Positions 29,697 through 39,703 are shown, counted from the first letter of the stretch. The stretch: 64,000 nt of DNA from Pantanalinema sp. (GCA_036704125.1 DATNQI010000017.1:1-64000), one strand, 5' to 3'. Program-made: numbers and translations. Notes: generated by a model not told the origin, from the letters alone.

Positions 29697-31094
29697 CTAG
29701 TATTTAGTGCGCACGGTGTAGGTCACCTTCGCGGTCTTGTTGGCGGGGACCTGAACGGCGAACTCGACGGTGGTCGCGTCGAGCTTCGAGTAGCCCAAAG
29801 ACGCCTGGGTGATGTCCCAGTCGCCGCCGAGCTTCTCGGTGGCGAGGATCGTCACGGGATCGTCCTTGCGGTTGCGAAGCTCGATCTCGTAGCTGGATTC
29901 GACCGTGCGATCGCCCAGGACCTTGTAGCTCGTCTGCTTGCGCTCGCCCACCAGGTCGAAGGCCTGCCCGGCCTTGAACTTGAGCTTCTCGTCGCGCGGG
30001 GTGTGGTCGATGGTGTCCTCGCCGACGAACTGCAGCCGCTTGTCGGCGTCCTGCTGGTAGATGCGCACGATGCCCTTGGGCAGCGGGAGGCCCAGCTTGT
30101 CCTGCTTGCTGTTGGTCATCTCCAGGTAGACGTTGACCTTCTGGCTCGTGCGATCGCGGGTCTGCACCCAGATGGGGGCCGAGGGCGCCTCGAACCGGTA
30201 GACCTTGCGGGTGGGGATGTCGGCGGCCGAGAGGAGGCTGACCTGCTTGGTCTGGCGGTCCTTGAGGGTGGTCGGGCGGGTGAGCTGGTAGGAGTGGTAC
30301 TCGAAGAGGGCGCGCTCGGCGAACTGCTCGCTCGGGGCCTCGGCCTTCATCGCCCGTAAGCGGTCCTCCATGTAGCCGCCCTGGGGGCGCACCCGGTTCA
30401 CGTCGCCCGCGACCAGGGTCAGCTTGGCGTTGTCGTAGGAGGCGCCGCTCTGGTTGTCGAGGGTGACCCAGCCGTTCAGATCGGACTTGACCTGATCCCC
30501 CGAGACCACCAGCACGTAGTCGGTGCGCCACGAGAGGCCGCGGGTCAGGTAAGAGGTCTCGGTCTGCTGCTCACCGGTCGCCCGGTCGTTCTGGAGCAGC
30601 CACTTGAGGGTGGGGCGGGCGACCAGGTTGTCGGGCACCTGGGGCAGCACGACCTTGCCCGGGGCCTGGAGGTAGATCTTGTCGCCGATCCGGTAGATCT
30701 GCCCGTCGTTGGTGCTCAGGAGCGTCGCCTTGTTGACGGTGGTGTCGGTGTGGATCTCGACGTCCTTGCCGATGTACTTCTCGAGCAGCTTCTCGGGGGT
30801 CAGCAGGTCGTACTCGTAGTTCTGCTCCAGGACCTTCAGGTCCTGCGGGGCGCTGAGCGATCGCAAGGACACGGTCGTGGGGTCGATCCCCGAGGCCACG
30901 TCCGCGTACTGCAGCTCGCGCTGGCCCTTCTCGAGCTTGATGGTTCGCACCTCGCGCACCAGGCCCAGGTTGTCGTTGTAGACGGTCAGGGCCAGCTCTT
31001 TGCGGTCCTGGACGGTGCTCTGCTCGGCCCATGCGGGGGCGGCGCCCAGCAGCATGGAAAGGGCGAGCAGGCCCCTGGTCAGTTCGTGTCTCAT
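29697..31094 (-). CDS. secreted DUF4139-domain protein
   Basis: 465 residues. Signal peptide 1-23 with cleavage after AWA. The rest matches DUF4139 proteins: an N-terminal part with [13 protein letters not shown] and a C-terminal beta-rich half ending [17 protein letters not shown]. The middle holds the W-rich [13 protein letters not shown] stretch of this family. The biological role of DUF4139 is not established; an envelope location follows from the signal peptide. Downstream of the TPR gene on the same strand, separated by a hairpin at 31126-31154. Confidence 0.85.
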   Translation of the reverse strand: MRHELTRGLLALSMLLGAAPAWAEQSTVQDRKELALTVYNDNLGLVREVRTIKLEKGQRELQYADVASGIDPTTVSLRSLSAPQDLKVLEQNYEYDLLTPEKLLEKYIGKDVEIHTDTTVNKATLLSTNDGQIYRIGDKIYLQAPGKVVLPQVPDNLVARPTLKWLLQNDRATGEQQTETSYLTRGLSWRTDYVLVVSGDQVKSDLNGWVTLDNQSGASYDNAKLTLVAGDVNRVRPQGGYMEDRLRAMKAEAPSEQFAERALFEYHSYQLTRPTTLKDRQTKQVSLLSAADIPTRKVYRFEAPSAPIWVQTRDRTSQKVNVYLEMTNSKQDKLGLPLPKGIVRIYQQDADKRLQFVGEDTIDHTPRDEKLKFKAGQAFDLVGERKQTSYKVLGDRTVESSYEIELRNRKDDPVTILATEKLGGDWDITQASLGYSKLDATTVEFAVQVPANKTAKVTYTVRTKY

Positions 31095-31125
31095 CTGGCA
31101 ATACCTCCAAGCAACCGACGAAAGA

Positions 31126-31154
31126 GGCGGCCCGGAGGTTCCCCTCGGGCCGCC
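31126..31154 (-). terminator. hairpin between TPR and DUF4139 genes
   Basis: 9-bp GC stem, 31126-31134 with 31146-31154, followed by TCTTTC on the minus strand. Confidence 0.55.
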
Positions 31155-31170
31155 CGCGATGGTGTTTTAA

Positions 31171-31890
31171 TTACTTGACCTTCGAGACCACGTCGGGGAA
31201 GGCCTTCTGGGAAGCCGGGATGTCCGCGAAGTCCTTCATGAAGCGCTCTCCTTCTTCCTTGGCCGTGGCGCTGCCGGTCTGGAAGAGGCCGCGGACGTAG
31301 GTGCCGCGGATGACCCAGTCCTCCGAGTCCATCTTGACGGCCTTGGCGAGCATCTCGGTGCCCTTCTTGGCGTCGCCGCCGACCATGCCGGGGGCCTCGA
31401 GGAAGTAGCGGCCGAGGGCGTAGCGGGCGCGGGGGTTCTCAGGGTCGAGCTCGACGCCCTTCTCGAGCTGCTTGCGCACGCCGAGGCCGTACTTGAGCAT
31501 CGCCATCAGGCCCTCGCGCTTGGACTTGAGGCCCTGCGCGCCGCCCTGCACCACGTACAGCTCCGAGCGGTACCAGGCCGAGGCGTCCTTGGCGTCGGGG
31601 TGCTTCTCGAGCTTCTCGCAGAGGTCCATGGCCTCGTTGTAGCGCTCCAGCATGAGCAGCGCGTGGGCGACCATCACCTGGGCGCCGAAGTCGTTCTCCT
31701 TGAGCGCGAGGCACTTCTTGTAGTAGGAGAGCGCTTCTTCATACTCCCCGCGCTTGTCCATCTGGCGGCCCTTGGTCATCAGGCCGTCGAAGTCGCTCGC
31801 TGCGATCTGATAGGGAGCGGGGGGCGCGGCGTGGGCTGCCGGGGCCATCGCGGCCAGGCCGAGCATGGTGCCCAAGAGAAGTTTGTGCAC
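31171..31890 (-). CDS. secreted TPR-repeat protein
   Basis: 239 residues from the GTG at 31890 with AAAGGAGG upstream. Signal peptide 1-21 (cleavage after AHA). Several tetratricopeptide-like helix pairs follow: the segment with YEEALSYYKKCLALKEN, one with YNEAMDLCEKLEKHPD, and a later one around NPRARYALGRYFLEAPG. It is probably a periplasmic scaffold. It lies 78 bp downstream of polA. No enzyme motif is present. Confidence 0.8.
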   Translation of the reverse strand: MHKLLLGTMLGLAAMAPAAHAAPPAPYQIAASDFDGLMTKGRQMDKRGEYEEALSYYKKCLALKENDFGAQVMVAHALLMLERYNEAMDLCEKLEKHPDAKDASAWYRSELYVVQGGAQGLKSKREGLMAMLKYGLGVRKQLEKGVELDPENPRARYALGRYFLEAPGMVGGDAKKGTEMLAKAVKMDSEDWVIRGTYVRGLFQTGSATAKEEGERFMKDFADIPASQKAFPDVVSKVK

Positions 31891-31967
31891 GAGGCGTCCT
31901 CCTTTGTACAAGAAACGTGACTGCGTTCCGGCCATTTTGCGGCCACCCTCGCCCGATGGCAAGGGGG

Positions 31968-34775
31968 TTACTTGGCCTCCATCCAGCTGGGCCCGACCGC
32001 GAGCTCGACCTTGAGGGGCACGGCGAGCTCGGGATAGGCGCCTTCCATGGTCGCGCGCACCAGGGTGCCGACCGCCTCGATCTCGGCCGTGGGCACCTCG
32101 AGCACCAGCTCGTCGTGGACCTGGAGGATCATGCGGGCCGAGAAGCCGCCTTCCTCGAGGGCCCGGTGCAGGCGCACCATGGCGATCTTGATGATGTCGG
32201 CGGCCGTCCCCTGGATGGGCGAGTTGACCGAGGTGCGCTCGCCGAAGTCCTTGAGGCGCCGGTCGTTGAGCTCGGGGATGTAGCGGCGACGTCCGAGCAG
32301 GGTCTCGGCGTAGCCGCGGCGCTTGACCCTGGCCACCGCCTCGATGGTGTAGTGGCGGATCCGGGGGTAGTGATCCCAGAAGGCGTCGATGAAGGCCTTG
32401 GCCTCGCCCATGGGGATGCCGAGCACCTTGGCGAGGCTGAAGGCCCCCTGGCCGTAGATGGTGGCGAAGTTGACGGTCTTGGCCATGCGGCGCTGGTCCT
32501 TGGTGACCGCCTCGAGGGGCACCCGGAAGATCTGCGAGGCGGTCAGGGCGTGGATGTCCTCGTCCTTGCGGAAGGCCTCGATGAAGACCGGCTCCTCGGC
32601 GATGTGGGCCAAGAGGCGCAGCTCGATCTGGGAGTAGTCGGCCGCCATGATGACCGTGTCCGGCGCCGAGGGCACGAAGGCCCGCCGGATCTCGCGCCCC
32701 TCGGCGGTCCGGATGGGGATGTTCTGGAGGTTGGGCTTCTCGGACGAGAGTCGCCCGGTGGCGGCGACCGTCTGGTTGAACGAGGTGTGGATCCGGCCGG
32801 TGCGCGCGTTGACGAGCTCGGGCAGGCTGTCGACGTAGGTGCCCTTGAGCTTGGTGAGCTGCCGGAACTCGAGGATCTTGGCGACGACCTCGTGCTGGCT
32901 CGACAGCTCTTCGAGCACGCTCGCGTCCGTCGAGGGCTCCTTCTTGGGGGTGCGCTTGAGCACGGGAAGCTGGAGCTTGTCGAACAGGATGACGGCGAGC
33001 TGCTTGGGGCTGTTGATGTTGAATTCGGTCCCGGCAAGGGCGTGGATCTCGTGTTCGAGTTCCGCCAGGCGGTTCCCGAAGACGTGCGACAGCTGGGCCA
33101 GGTAGCCCTTGTCGACGGTCACCCCGTGCTGCTCCACCTCGGCGAGCACCTCGATGAGGGGCAGCTCCAGGTCGGTGAAGAGGGGGGTGAGCCCACCTTC
33201 ACGAAGCTTGCTCTCGAGGGTCGCGACCAGCTCGAGGGAGACGGCGGCGTCGGCCGCGGCGTAGGGGGCGGCGCGCTCGATGGACACCTTGGCCATGGTG
33301 ATGGCCTTGGCTCCGGTGCCGATCAGCTCCGAGATGGGGGTCATGCGGTAGCCGAGCTGGTCCCAGGCCAGGTCCTTCAGGCCGTGGGGGTGATTGGTGT
33401 CCACCAGGTAGTCGGCCACCATGGAGTCGAAGCGCAGGCCCTGCACCCGGATGCCGTGACGCGAGAGGACGTTGATGTCGAACTTGGCGTTGTGGGCGGT
33501 CTTGGCGCGCGCGGGGTCCTCGAAGAACGGCTTGAGGGCGCCGGTCACCGCCTCCAGGGGCAACTGCTCGCCTTCCAGGTGGCCGACCGGCAGGTAGTAG
33601 CTCTCGGCCTCGGTGGCGATCGCCGAACCGAAGGCCAGCGAGATGCCGACCAGGTTCGCCGAGAGCGCATCCAGGCTGTCGGTCTCGGTGTCGAAGGCGA
33701 CCAGCGCCTGGTGCGCCAGGGCCGTGACCAGCGCCTCGAGCTGCTCGGGCCGGGTCACGACCGTGAGCTTGAGGTCGAGCGCGCGCTCCTGGGTCTCGAC
33801 GGCCACTGCCGCGCCCATGTCCGCGGCCCGCTCGCCGCCCGTGAAGTCGGCGAGGATCTTGGGCAGGTCGCGCACGATGGACTTGAACTCGAGCTCGGTC
33901 AGGCACTGGATGAGGACCGAGAGGTCCGGCAGCCGCATCTCGCAGTGCTCCCAGTCGAAGCCCTCGATGGGGACCCGGGTGTCGATGGTCGCCAGGCGCA
34001 GGCTCTGGCGCGCCGCCTCGACGTTCTCGGCGAGCTTCGCTCGCAGCTTGGCGTTGTCGAGCTTGTCCAGGTTCGAAAGAAGGTTCTCGACCGTCTCGAA
34101 CTCGGCCAGGAGCTTCTTGGCGGTCTTGTCGCCGATGCCCTGGACCCCCTTGATGTTGTCCGAGGAATCCCCCGCCAGGCCCTTGTACTCGATGATCTGG
34201 AAGGGCCTGAGGCCGTCGAACTCCGAAGCGACCTTGGCCTCGTCCACCCGGATCAGCTCGGAGCCGCTCTTGGCCCACAGCACGTTGATGTGCGCGTCGA
34301 CCAGCTGGAAGGCGTCGCGATCGCCGGTGACGATGAGCACCTCGTACCCCTTGCCGGCGGCGGCCTTGGCGATGGTGCCGATCACGTCGTCGGCCTCGTA
34401 GCCGTCGAGCTCGTAGATGGGCAGGTCGAAGGCCCGGACCACCCGGCGGATCACGTCCATCTGGACGATCAGATCGTCCGGCATGGGCTTGCGGTGGGCC
34501 TTGTAGTCCTCGGACTCCTGGTGACGGAAGGTCTTGGCCTTGCGGTCGAAGGCCACGGCCATCAGGTCGGGCTTGTGCTTGGCGATCACGTCGAGGATGG
34601 TCTTGGTGAAGCCGTAGACCGCCCAGGTGGGCACCCCCTCGCGCGTGGCGAGGCCCATGCGCATCAGGGCGAAGTGGGCCCGGTACGCGATGGCATGGCC
34701 GTCGATGAGCACCAGGCGGCGGCGCTGGCCCTCGCTCTTTGCGGTGGCGGCGACGGCGAGCGGGGTTGCGGTCAT
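31968..34775 (-). CDS. polA: DNA polymerase I
   Basis: 935 residues. The 5'-3' exonuclease domain (about 20-300) has LIDGHAIAYRAHFA and GLAGDSSDNIKGVQGIGDKTA. The 3'-5' proofreading domain (about 340-530) keeps DTETD, AHNAKFD and the YAAADAA Tyr/Asp, so it looks active, unlike in many bacteria. The polymerase domain has DYSQIELRLLAHI (motif A), RRMAKTVNFATIYG (motif B) and QVHDELVLEVP (motif C). The ATG at 34775 has GGAGGAAC upstream and overlaps the rsmI stop as ATGA. Confidence 0.97.
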   Translation of the reverse strand: MTATPLAVAATAKSEGQRRRLVLIDGHAIAYRAHFALMRMGLATREGVPTWAVYGFTKTILDVIAKHKPDLMAVAFDRKAKTFRHQESEDYKAHRKPMPDDLIVQMDVIRRVVRAFDLPIYELDGYEADDVIGTIAKAAAGKGYEVLIVTGDRDAFQLVDAHINVLWAKSGSELIRVDEAKVASEFDGLRPFQIIEYKGLAGDSSDNIKGVQGIGDKTAKKLLAEFETVENLLSNLDKLDNAKLRAKLAENVEAARQSLRLATIDTRVPIEGFDWEHCEMRLPDLSVLIQCLTELEFKSIVRDLPKILADFTGGERAADMGAAVAVETQERALDLKLTVVTRPEQLEALVTALAHQALVAFDTETDSLDALSANLVGISLAFGSAIATEAESYYLPVGHLEGEQLPLEAVTGALKPFFEDPARAKTAHNAKFDINVLSRHGIRVQGLRFDSMVADYLVDTNHPHGLKDLAWDQLGYRMTPISELIGTGAKAITMAKVSIERAAPYAAADAAVSLELVATLESKLREGGLTPLFTDLELPLIEVLAEVEQHGVTVDKGYLAQLSHVFGNRLAELEHEIHALAGTEFNINSPKQLAVILFDKLQLPVLKRTPKKEPSTDASVLEELSSQHEVVAKILEFRQLTKLKGTYVDSLPELVNARTGRIHTSFNQTVAATGRLSSEKPNLQNIPIRTAEGREIRRAFVPSAPDTVIMAADYSQIELRLLAHIAEEPVFIEAFRKDEDIHALTASQIFRVPLEAVTKDQRRMAKTVNFATIYGQGAFSLAKVLGIPMGEAKAFIDAFWDHYPRIRHYTIEAVARVKRRGYAETLLGRRRYIPELNDRRLKDFGERTSVNSPIQGTAADIIKIAMVRLHRALEEGGFSARMILQVHDELVLEVPTAEIEAVGTLVRATMEGAYPELAVPLKVELAVGPSWMEAK

Positions 34776-35647
34776 TGTTCCTCCGATGGGTCGTTTGCCG
34801 ACAGCGAAAGGGCGCGCTGGTAGGCGTCCCGCTTGGGGACGCCCAGCTCCTTGGCGATCTGCTTGCTTGCGTCTTGCTTGCTCATCCCCTGGCCGAGCAG
34901 GGCCAGGAGGCGCGAATCCATGTCGGGCGCGGCGTGAGGCTGCTCCTCGTCCGGGCAGCCGCCCACCACGAGGGTGATCTCGCCGCGGGGGGCATGGGCG
35001 CTGAAGTGGGCGATCGCCGATTCGAGCGTCCCGCGCACGACCTCCTCGAAGGCCTTGGTCAGCTCGCGGGCGACCGCGACCGGGCGCGCGGGACCGAAGG
35101 CCTCGGCCATGTCGGTGAGGGTGTCGAGCAGGCGATGGGGCCCCTCGTAGAAGACCAGGGTGCGCGGCTCGGCCACCAGGGTGCGGAGCATGCGGCGGCG
35201 CTGCTTGCCCTCGCGGGGCAAGAAGCCCTCGAACACCCAGCGCGCGGTGGGCAGCCCCGACACCACCAGGCCCGCGACGGCGGCCACCGGGCCGGGGATG
35301 GGCACCACCGGGATGCCCTCGCGGATGGCCGCCTGGATCACCGCCTCGCCCGGATCGGAGATGCCCGGCATCCCTGCGTCGGAGACGAGCGCGACGTTCT
35401 GGCCCGCCTTGAGGCGCGCGACGAGGCGCGGGGCCTGGCCCGCCTCGTTGTGCTCGTGGTAGCTCAGCGTCTGGGTCGTGATGGCGAAGCGCGTCAGGAG
35501 CTTCGCGACCTGGCGGGTGTCCTCGGCCGCGATCACGTCCGCGTCCCTCAGGGTGTCGAGCATGCGGACGCTCACGTCCGACAGGTTCCCGATGGGAGTG
35601 CCGCAGACGTAGAGTGTGCCGGTCGTAACGTTGTCGGTGGGCGTCAT
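34772..35647 (-). CDS. rsmI: 16S rRNA (cytidine1402-2'-O)-methyltransferase
   Basis: 291 residues. It methylates the ribose of C1402 in the ribosomal P site. Tetrapyrrole-methylase fold with CGTPIGNLSD, AAEDTR, SDAGMPGISDPG, IPGPVA and FYEGPHRL. A C-terminal helical domain (about 240-291) follows, as in RsmI. It is divergent from cheV and overlaps polA by 4 bp, so it is the first gene of an rsmI-polA unit. Confidence 0.95.
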   Translation of the reverse strand: MTPTDNVTTGTLYVCGTPIGNLSDVSVRMLDTLRDADVIAAEDTRQVAKLLTRFAITTQTLSYHEHNEAGQAPRLVARLKAGQNVALVSDAGMPGISDPGEAVIQAAIREGIPVVPIPGPVAAVAGLVVSGLPTARWVFEGFLPREGKQRRRMLRTLVAEPRTLVFYEGPHRLLDTLTDMAEAFGPARPVAVARELTKAFEEVVRGTLESAIAHFSAHAPRGEITLVVGGCPDEEQPHAAPDMDSRLLALLGQGMSKQDASKQIAKELGVPKRDAYQRALSLSANDPSEEQ

Positions 35648-35714
35648 TCCCTGATTCTATCATTTTCCCGCGGGCTTCATGCGCTCGGTAGTTTTCGCGC
35701 TCGCGCTATCGGGA

Positions 35715-35729
35715 ATTGCATGATGCAAT
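35715..35729. promoter_or_regulatory. perfect 15-bp palindrome upstream of cheV
   Basis: ATTGCATGATGCAAT, 7-1-7, lies 40 bp before the cheV start and between divergent genes. A candidate operator; no factor is known. Confidence 0.35.
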
Positions 35730-35769
35730 GGAAGCGGCCGTGCGCAAGTCGCCAAGGGCAGGAGGATGA

Positions 35770-36705
35770 ATGAGTTACAAGGGCGAGATTCTACTGGATG
35801 CCGGAACCAACGAGCTCGAGGTCGTCGAGTTCATGTTGAGCAGCCCGACCGCGAGCGACGCGCTCGCCATGGGCTACTTCGGCATCAACGTCGCAAAAGT
35901 CAAGGAAATCGTGACCATGCCCGAGCCGCTCGGGATCCCCATGACCCACCCGGCGATCGCCGGGGCCATGAGCCTGCGCGGCCAGGTGATCACCCTGATC
36001 GACCTCGCCAAGTGGCTGGGCTTGCCCTCTGACATCACCAAGAAGACGCGCGTGATCGTCACCGAGTTCAACGGGGCCGTGACCGGCTTCATCGTCTCGA
36101 GCGTGTCGCGCATCCACCGCATCTCCTGGGGCCAGGTGGTTCCCCCGCCCGCGGCGGCCACCATGGGAATGAGCGACTGCCTGACGGCCGTGGTCAAGCT
36201 GGAGGAGCGGGTGCTGCTCCTGCTCGACTTCGAGGCCATCCTCGCGGACCTCAACCCGAACATCAGCCTCAGCGCGCGGGCGAGCAACATCAAGAGCGAG
36301 GAGAAGCGCGCGGATCGCAGGATCCTGGTGGCCGAGGATTCGGGCGCGATCCGGCGGATCATCGTCAACACCCTCACCGCCGCGGGCTTCCAGGTCACCG
36401 CCTGCGAGAACGGGGAGGAGGCCTGGAACTGGCTGAGCGAGCGATCGCAGGCGGGCGAGTCCCTGCCCGATCTGGTCATCTCGGACATCGAGATGCCCCA
36501 GATCGACGGGCTCCACCTGCTGTCGCGCATCAAGTCCACCGACACCCTCAAGCACCTGCCGGTCATCATGTTCTCGTCGCTCGGCAACGAGTCGAACCGG
36601 GACAAGGCGATCAAGCTGGGGGCCAGGGACCTCATCCTCAAGCCGGACCTGCCGCACCTGGTGGATCTGGTGGACGCCACCCTGCTCGAGCTCGCCTCGC
36701 TCTGA
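35770..36705 (+). CDS. cheV: CheV-type chemotaxis coupling protein
   Basis: 311 residues. The N-terminal CheW-like domain (about 1-165) shows the coupling face pattern KVKEIV and MSLRGQVITLIDLAKWLG. The C-terminal receiver domain (about 185-305) carries the acidic pocket VAEDSG, phospho-Asp in LVISDIEMPQIDG, Ser/Thr in MFSSLG and Lys in ILKPDL. It couples chemoreceptors to CheA in a phosphorylation-controlled way. The ATG has AGGAGG just upstream. No other chemotaxis genes are in the window. Confidence 0.92.
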   Translation: MSYKGEILLDAGTNELEVVEFMLSSPTASDALAMGYFGINVAKVKEIVTMPEPLGIPMTHPAIAGAMSLRGQVITLIDLAKWLGLPSDITKKTRVIVTEFNGAVTGFIVSSVSRIHRISWGQVVPPPAAATMGMSDCLTAVVKLEERVLLLLDFEAILADLNPNISLSARASNIKSEEKRADRRILVAEDSGAIRRIIVNTLTAAGFQVTACENGEEAWNWLSERSQAGESLPDLVISDIEMPQIDGLHLLSRIKSTDTLKHLPVIMFSSLGNESNRDKAIKLGARDLILKPDLPHLVDLVDATLLELASL

Positions 36706-36721
36706 GGTCCGCTCCCGTCGC

Positions 36722-36753
36722 GCCGGCCCCCTTCCGGGGGCCGGCTATTTTTT
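36722..36753 (+). terminator. Rho-independent terminator after cheV
   Basis: 10-bp stem (36722-36731 with 36736-36745) and a T6 run within 36748-36753. Confidence 0.85.
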
Positions 36754-36838
36754 CGCAAGTTTCAGCGGGATTTTACGATAAGATAACCAAAGCACAACCA
36801 TGGGCGATCGATCGTGCGAGCGCCAGAGGAGAGGGGCC

Positions 36839-37870
36839 ATGAGGCGCAGGACGTTAGGCTGGTTATTTGGGGCGACCATGTGCCTGGCGGCATGCGGGAC
36901 GACCCAGGACCTCTATCCGGTCGTTCCGGACGAGCCCTACCCGAGCGACGTCTACACCTTCCCGAGCGACGACACCTACGCCCCTGACGCCACCGCGAGC
37001 GCCACGCCGGCGCCGGTGGAGGGCGAATCCCCGACCGGCAACGGCATCGCCCTGCCCAACGACTTCTTCCGCTACGTGGGCGAGCGCTACCTGCAGGCCT
37101 GGCTGTATCGCCCCCGGGCGGTGGCGGCCTTCGGCAACGACGTGCTGGTGGCGGACGGCGATCGCACGGACCCCATGGGAGCCTACGGCGCGCTTTTCCG
37201 CTTCGACGCGGCCGGCTCGGACGCGGCCACCCCCGTCGGCGCCCCGTACGCTGGCCTGAACGCCACGGGCGGCCGTCTGGCGCGGAGCGTCAAGGGCCTG
37301 GCGGTGACCCTCCAGGTGGTCTACGCGCTCGACGACAACGGCGTCTACGGCTTCATGCGGGATTCCCACGCCGCCGTGAACCTGGGGGCGCCCTACGCGA
37401 GCACCGGCAGGGACGTCGCGGCCTCGAGCGACACGGTCTACGTGGCCCGCGACGCTCAGATCAGCGCCTACACCGTCGCGCGCTTCCTTCCGGTCGCGTC
37501 CTCGAGCGTGAACGTGGCGGCGCGCGGGCTCGGGACCGATGCGACCGGCCGCCTCTACGCGGCCACCTCGGCCGGGATCGTGCGCTACGAGGAGGGCAGG
37601 GAAGCCCTGGTCTTCGACGGCAAGGGCAGCGACGGCAAGGGGCCCGGCTTCGAGGCGGTGCGGGACGTGGCCGTGGACCCGCGCAACGGTGAAATCTACG
37701 CGCTGGACGCGCAGGCCGTCCTGCGCTTCGACTCCTCGGGGCGCTTCCTGAGCCGCTTCGGGACCACCCTGATCCAGGGCGGGGCGAGCATCGCCGTGAC
37801 CCAGAGCGGCGGGGTCTTCGTGGTGGACACGACGGCCAACAAAGTTCTTCAGTTCAAGCCAAGCCCCTGA
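36839..37870 (+). CDS. lipoprotein with NHL/beta-propeller-like repeats
   Basis: 343 residues from the ATG at 36839 with AGGAGAGG upstream. The lipobox is LAAC, followed by a Pro/Asp/Ser-rich linker (about 20-75). The remainder has repeated short blades such as VYALDDNGVYGF, VYVARDAQISAY, LYAATSAGIVRY, IYALDAQAVLRF and VFVVDTTANKVLQF, as in NHL or PQQ-like propellers. A surface binding protein is inferred; no catalytic residues were seen. It stands alone between two terminators. Confidence 0.8.
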   Translation: MRRRTLGWLFGATMCLAACGTTQDLYPVVPDEPYPSDVYTFPSDDTYAPDATASATPAPVEGESPTGNGIALPNDFFRYVGERYLQAWLYRPRAVAAFGNDVLVADGDRTDPMGAYGALFRFDAAGSDAATPVGAPYAGLNATGGRLARSVKGLAVTLQVVYALDDNGVYGFMRDSHAAVNLGAPYASTGRDVAASSDTVYVARDAQISAYTVARFLPVASSSVNVAARGLGTDATGRLYAATSAGIVRYEEGREALVFDGKGSDGKGPGFEAVRDVAVDPRNGEIYALDAQAVLRFDSSGRFLSRFGTTLIQGGASIAVTQSGGVFVVDTTANKVLQFKPSP

Positions 37871-37912
37871 GGCACCCCAGCGGGTGCCCGCCCGAACGGG
37901 ATTTCGGGCCCC

Positions 37913-37965
37913 GGGGATGCATGGCCTTCGCGATTCGGGAAGGCTTGCATCCCCTTTCCTTTTTG
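37913..37965 (+). terminator. Rho-independent terminator after the propeller lipoprotein
   Basis: A long imperfect stem between 37913-37929 and 37939-37954, then a T-rich run TTTCCTTTTTG. Confidence 0.85.
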
Positions 37966-38057
37966 TCTCTCGTTCGTTAAGATATTGTCAATAAGATGTT
38001 CGACAGGTGTAGGGAGGTCCGCGGGGGGGAATAATTACAGCGGCGAGACCCTCGGAA

Positions 38058-38078
38058 AACCAAGGTGAATCCTTGGTT
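38058..38078 (+). repeat. small inverted repeat in the HNH gene leader
   Basis: AACCAAGG and CCTTGGTT (8 bp, 5-nt loop), about 30 bp before the HNH start. Possible RNA hairpin. Confidence 0.3.
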
Positions 38079-38109
38079 AGCGGGGGCCGTTGAGGGGAGG
38101 TGGTCGCCA

Positions 38110-38583
38110 ATGCAGGTGCTCGTGTTGAGCAGCAATTATCAGCCACTCTATACCTGCGGGATCGAGAAGGCCATCACCCTGGTCTACCTAGGCAAGGCGG
38201 TGTCGGTCCAGGATTCCGAGCAGGTGCTGCGCTCGCCTTCCACCACGGTCAAGGTCCCGACCGCCATCCGGCTATTGGTCAAGGCGGTGGTCCAGAAGTA
38301 CTACGAGACCCTGCGCCCCACCCGGCAAGCGGTTTTCAAGCGCGACAAGCACCTCTGCCAGTACTGCGGCAGCCGCGGGGACCTCACCATCGACCACGTC
38401 CACCCCAAGTCCCGCGGGGGGGACGACTCCTGGGAGAACCTGGTCGCGGCCTGCCAGCGCTGCAACAACCGCAAGGGCGATCGCCGCCCCGAGGAGGCCA
38501 ACATGCCGCTCGCGACGGTCCCGCGCGCCCCGCGGACGATCGAGATCGCCTCGGAGCTCTGGTCCAAGCTGATGGGATGGTAA
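38110..38583 (+). CDS. HNH-family endonuclease
   Basis: 157 residues from the ATG at 38110 with GGAGG upstream; a GTG at 38065 gives a longer, less likely form. The N-terminal half starts VLVLSSNYQPL, typical of a stand-alone HNH family common in Cyanobacteria and Actinobacteria. The HNH core has a CQYCG zinc knuckle, the catalytic DHVHPKSRGG and the second knuckle CQRCNNRKG. The usual role of this family is unclear. It is flanked by terminators and is not next to any restriction or mobile gene. Confidence 0.88.
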   Translation: MQVLVLSSNYQPLYTCGIEKAITLVYLGKAVSVQDSEQVLRSPSTTVKVPTAIRLLVKAVVQKYYETLRPTRQAVFKRDKHLCQYCGSRGDLTIDHVHPKSRGGDDSWENLVAACQRCNNRKGDRRPEEANMPLATVPRAPRTIEIASELWSKLMGW

Positions 38584-38665
38584 GAGCGTCTAAAAAACTG
38601 TTCCTTCGAGCCGCCCACGGCGGCCAACGTCCGTAACATGCCTGGTATTGTTGGATGCTCTGTGA

Positions 38666-38697
38666 GAAGAGGGCCGGTCAAACGACCGGCCCTCTTC
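38666..38697. terminator. 14-bp perfect hairpin between convergent HNH and hemB genes
   Basis: Arms 38666-38679 and 38684-38697 with an AAAC loop. Likely bidirectional. Confidence 0.7.
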
Positions 38698-38710
38698 TTG
38701 TCGTTTAGTC

Positions 38711-39703
38711 CTAGTCGGCGAGCCAGAGCGCCACGTCCATGGCGTGGTAGGTCAGGATCAGGTCCGCGCCGGCGCGCTTGAAGCCCACCATGGTCTCCAT
38801 GACGACCTTCTTCTCGTCGATCCAGCCCTGGCGCGCGGCCGCCTTGACCATGGCGTACTCGCCCGAGACGTTGTAGCAGGCCACGGGGCGATCGGTCGCC
38901 TGCTTGACCCGCAGGATGACGTCCATGTAGGCGAGGGCCGGCTTGACCATCACGATGTCCGCGCCCTCGGCCACGTCCAGGGCGGCCTCCTTGAGGGCCT
39001 CTCGGGAGTTGGCCGGGTCCATCTGGTAGCTGCGGCGATCGCCGAACTGGGGCGCCGAGTCGGCCACGTCCCGGAAGGGGCCGTAGTAGGCCGAGGCGTA
39101 CTTGACCGAGTAGGCCATGATGGGGACGTTCGAGAAGCCTGCCGCGTCGAGCGCGTCGCGCATGACTCCCACCCGCCCGTCCATCATGTCGGAAGGAGCG
39201 ACCATGTCGGCGCCCGCCTGGGCGTGGCTGACGGCGGTCTTGGCCAGGAGCGAGAGGGTCGGGTCGTTGAGCAGCTCCTCGCCGTGGATCACGCCGCAGT
39301 GGCCGTGCGAGGTGTACTCGCAAAGGCACACGTCGGTGATGACCATCAGCCCGGGGACCGCCGCCTTGACGGCGCGCACCGCCTCCTGGACGATGCCGTT
39401 CGGGTCGTAGGCTCCCGTGCCGACCTGGTCCTTCTCGGGGGGCAGCCCGAAGAGGATGATCCCGCCCAGGCCCGCATCGTGGGCGCGCTTCGCGTCCTCG
39501 ACGACCTCGTCCACCGAGCACTGGAAGACCCCCGGCATGGAGCCGACCTCCCGCCGGATGCCGGTGCCGGGCACCGCGAAGAGAGGCCAGATCAGGTCGC
39601 TCGCGTGGACGCGGTGCTCGCGCACCATGCGCCGCATGGCCTCGGTGGCGCGAAGCCGGCGCGGGCGGAAGCGAGGGATAGAGACGCTGACGAGGTCCTG
39701 CAC
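38711..39703 (-). CDS. hemB: porphobilinogen synthase (delta-aminolevulinate dehydratase)
   Basis: 330 residues. It condenses two ALA molecules to porphobilinogen for haem. The Cys-rich zinc site is [13 protein letters not shown]. The Schiff-base lysines are in [13 protein letters not shown] and MVKPALAY. The start is GTG at 39703 with AGGAG upstream, 10 bp after glmS, so the two genes are co-transcribed. Other haem genes are not nearby. Confidence 0.97.
   Translation of the reverse strand: MQDLVSVSIPRFRPRRLRATEAMRRMVREHRVHASDLIWPLFAVPGTGIRREVGSMPGVFQCSVDEVVEDAKRAHDAGLGGIILFGLPPEKDQVGTGAYDPNGIVQEAVRAVKAAVPGLMVITDVCLCEYTSHGHCGVIHGEELLNDPTLSLLAKTAVSHAQAGADMVAPSDMMDGRVGVMRDALDAAGFSNVPIMAYSVKYASAYYGPFRDVADSAPQFGDRRSYQMDPANSREALKEAALDVAEGADIVMVKPALAYMDVILRVKQATDRPVACYNVSGEYAMVKAAARQGWIDEKKVVMETMVGFKRAGADLILTYHAMDVALWLAD

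Noticed and set aside
31968-35663. 1231-codon frame that would extend polA through rsmI.
   Set aside because: The extra N-terminal part is an Arg/Pro/Gly-rich shadow of rsmI; polA starts at 34775 with a good ribosome site.
36800-36838. Upstream ATG for the propeller lipoprotein (13 extra codons).
   Set aside because: It would bury the signal sequence behind an Arg-rich stretch; the ATG at 36839 has a good ribosome site and a direct lipoprotein signal.
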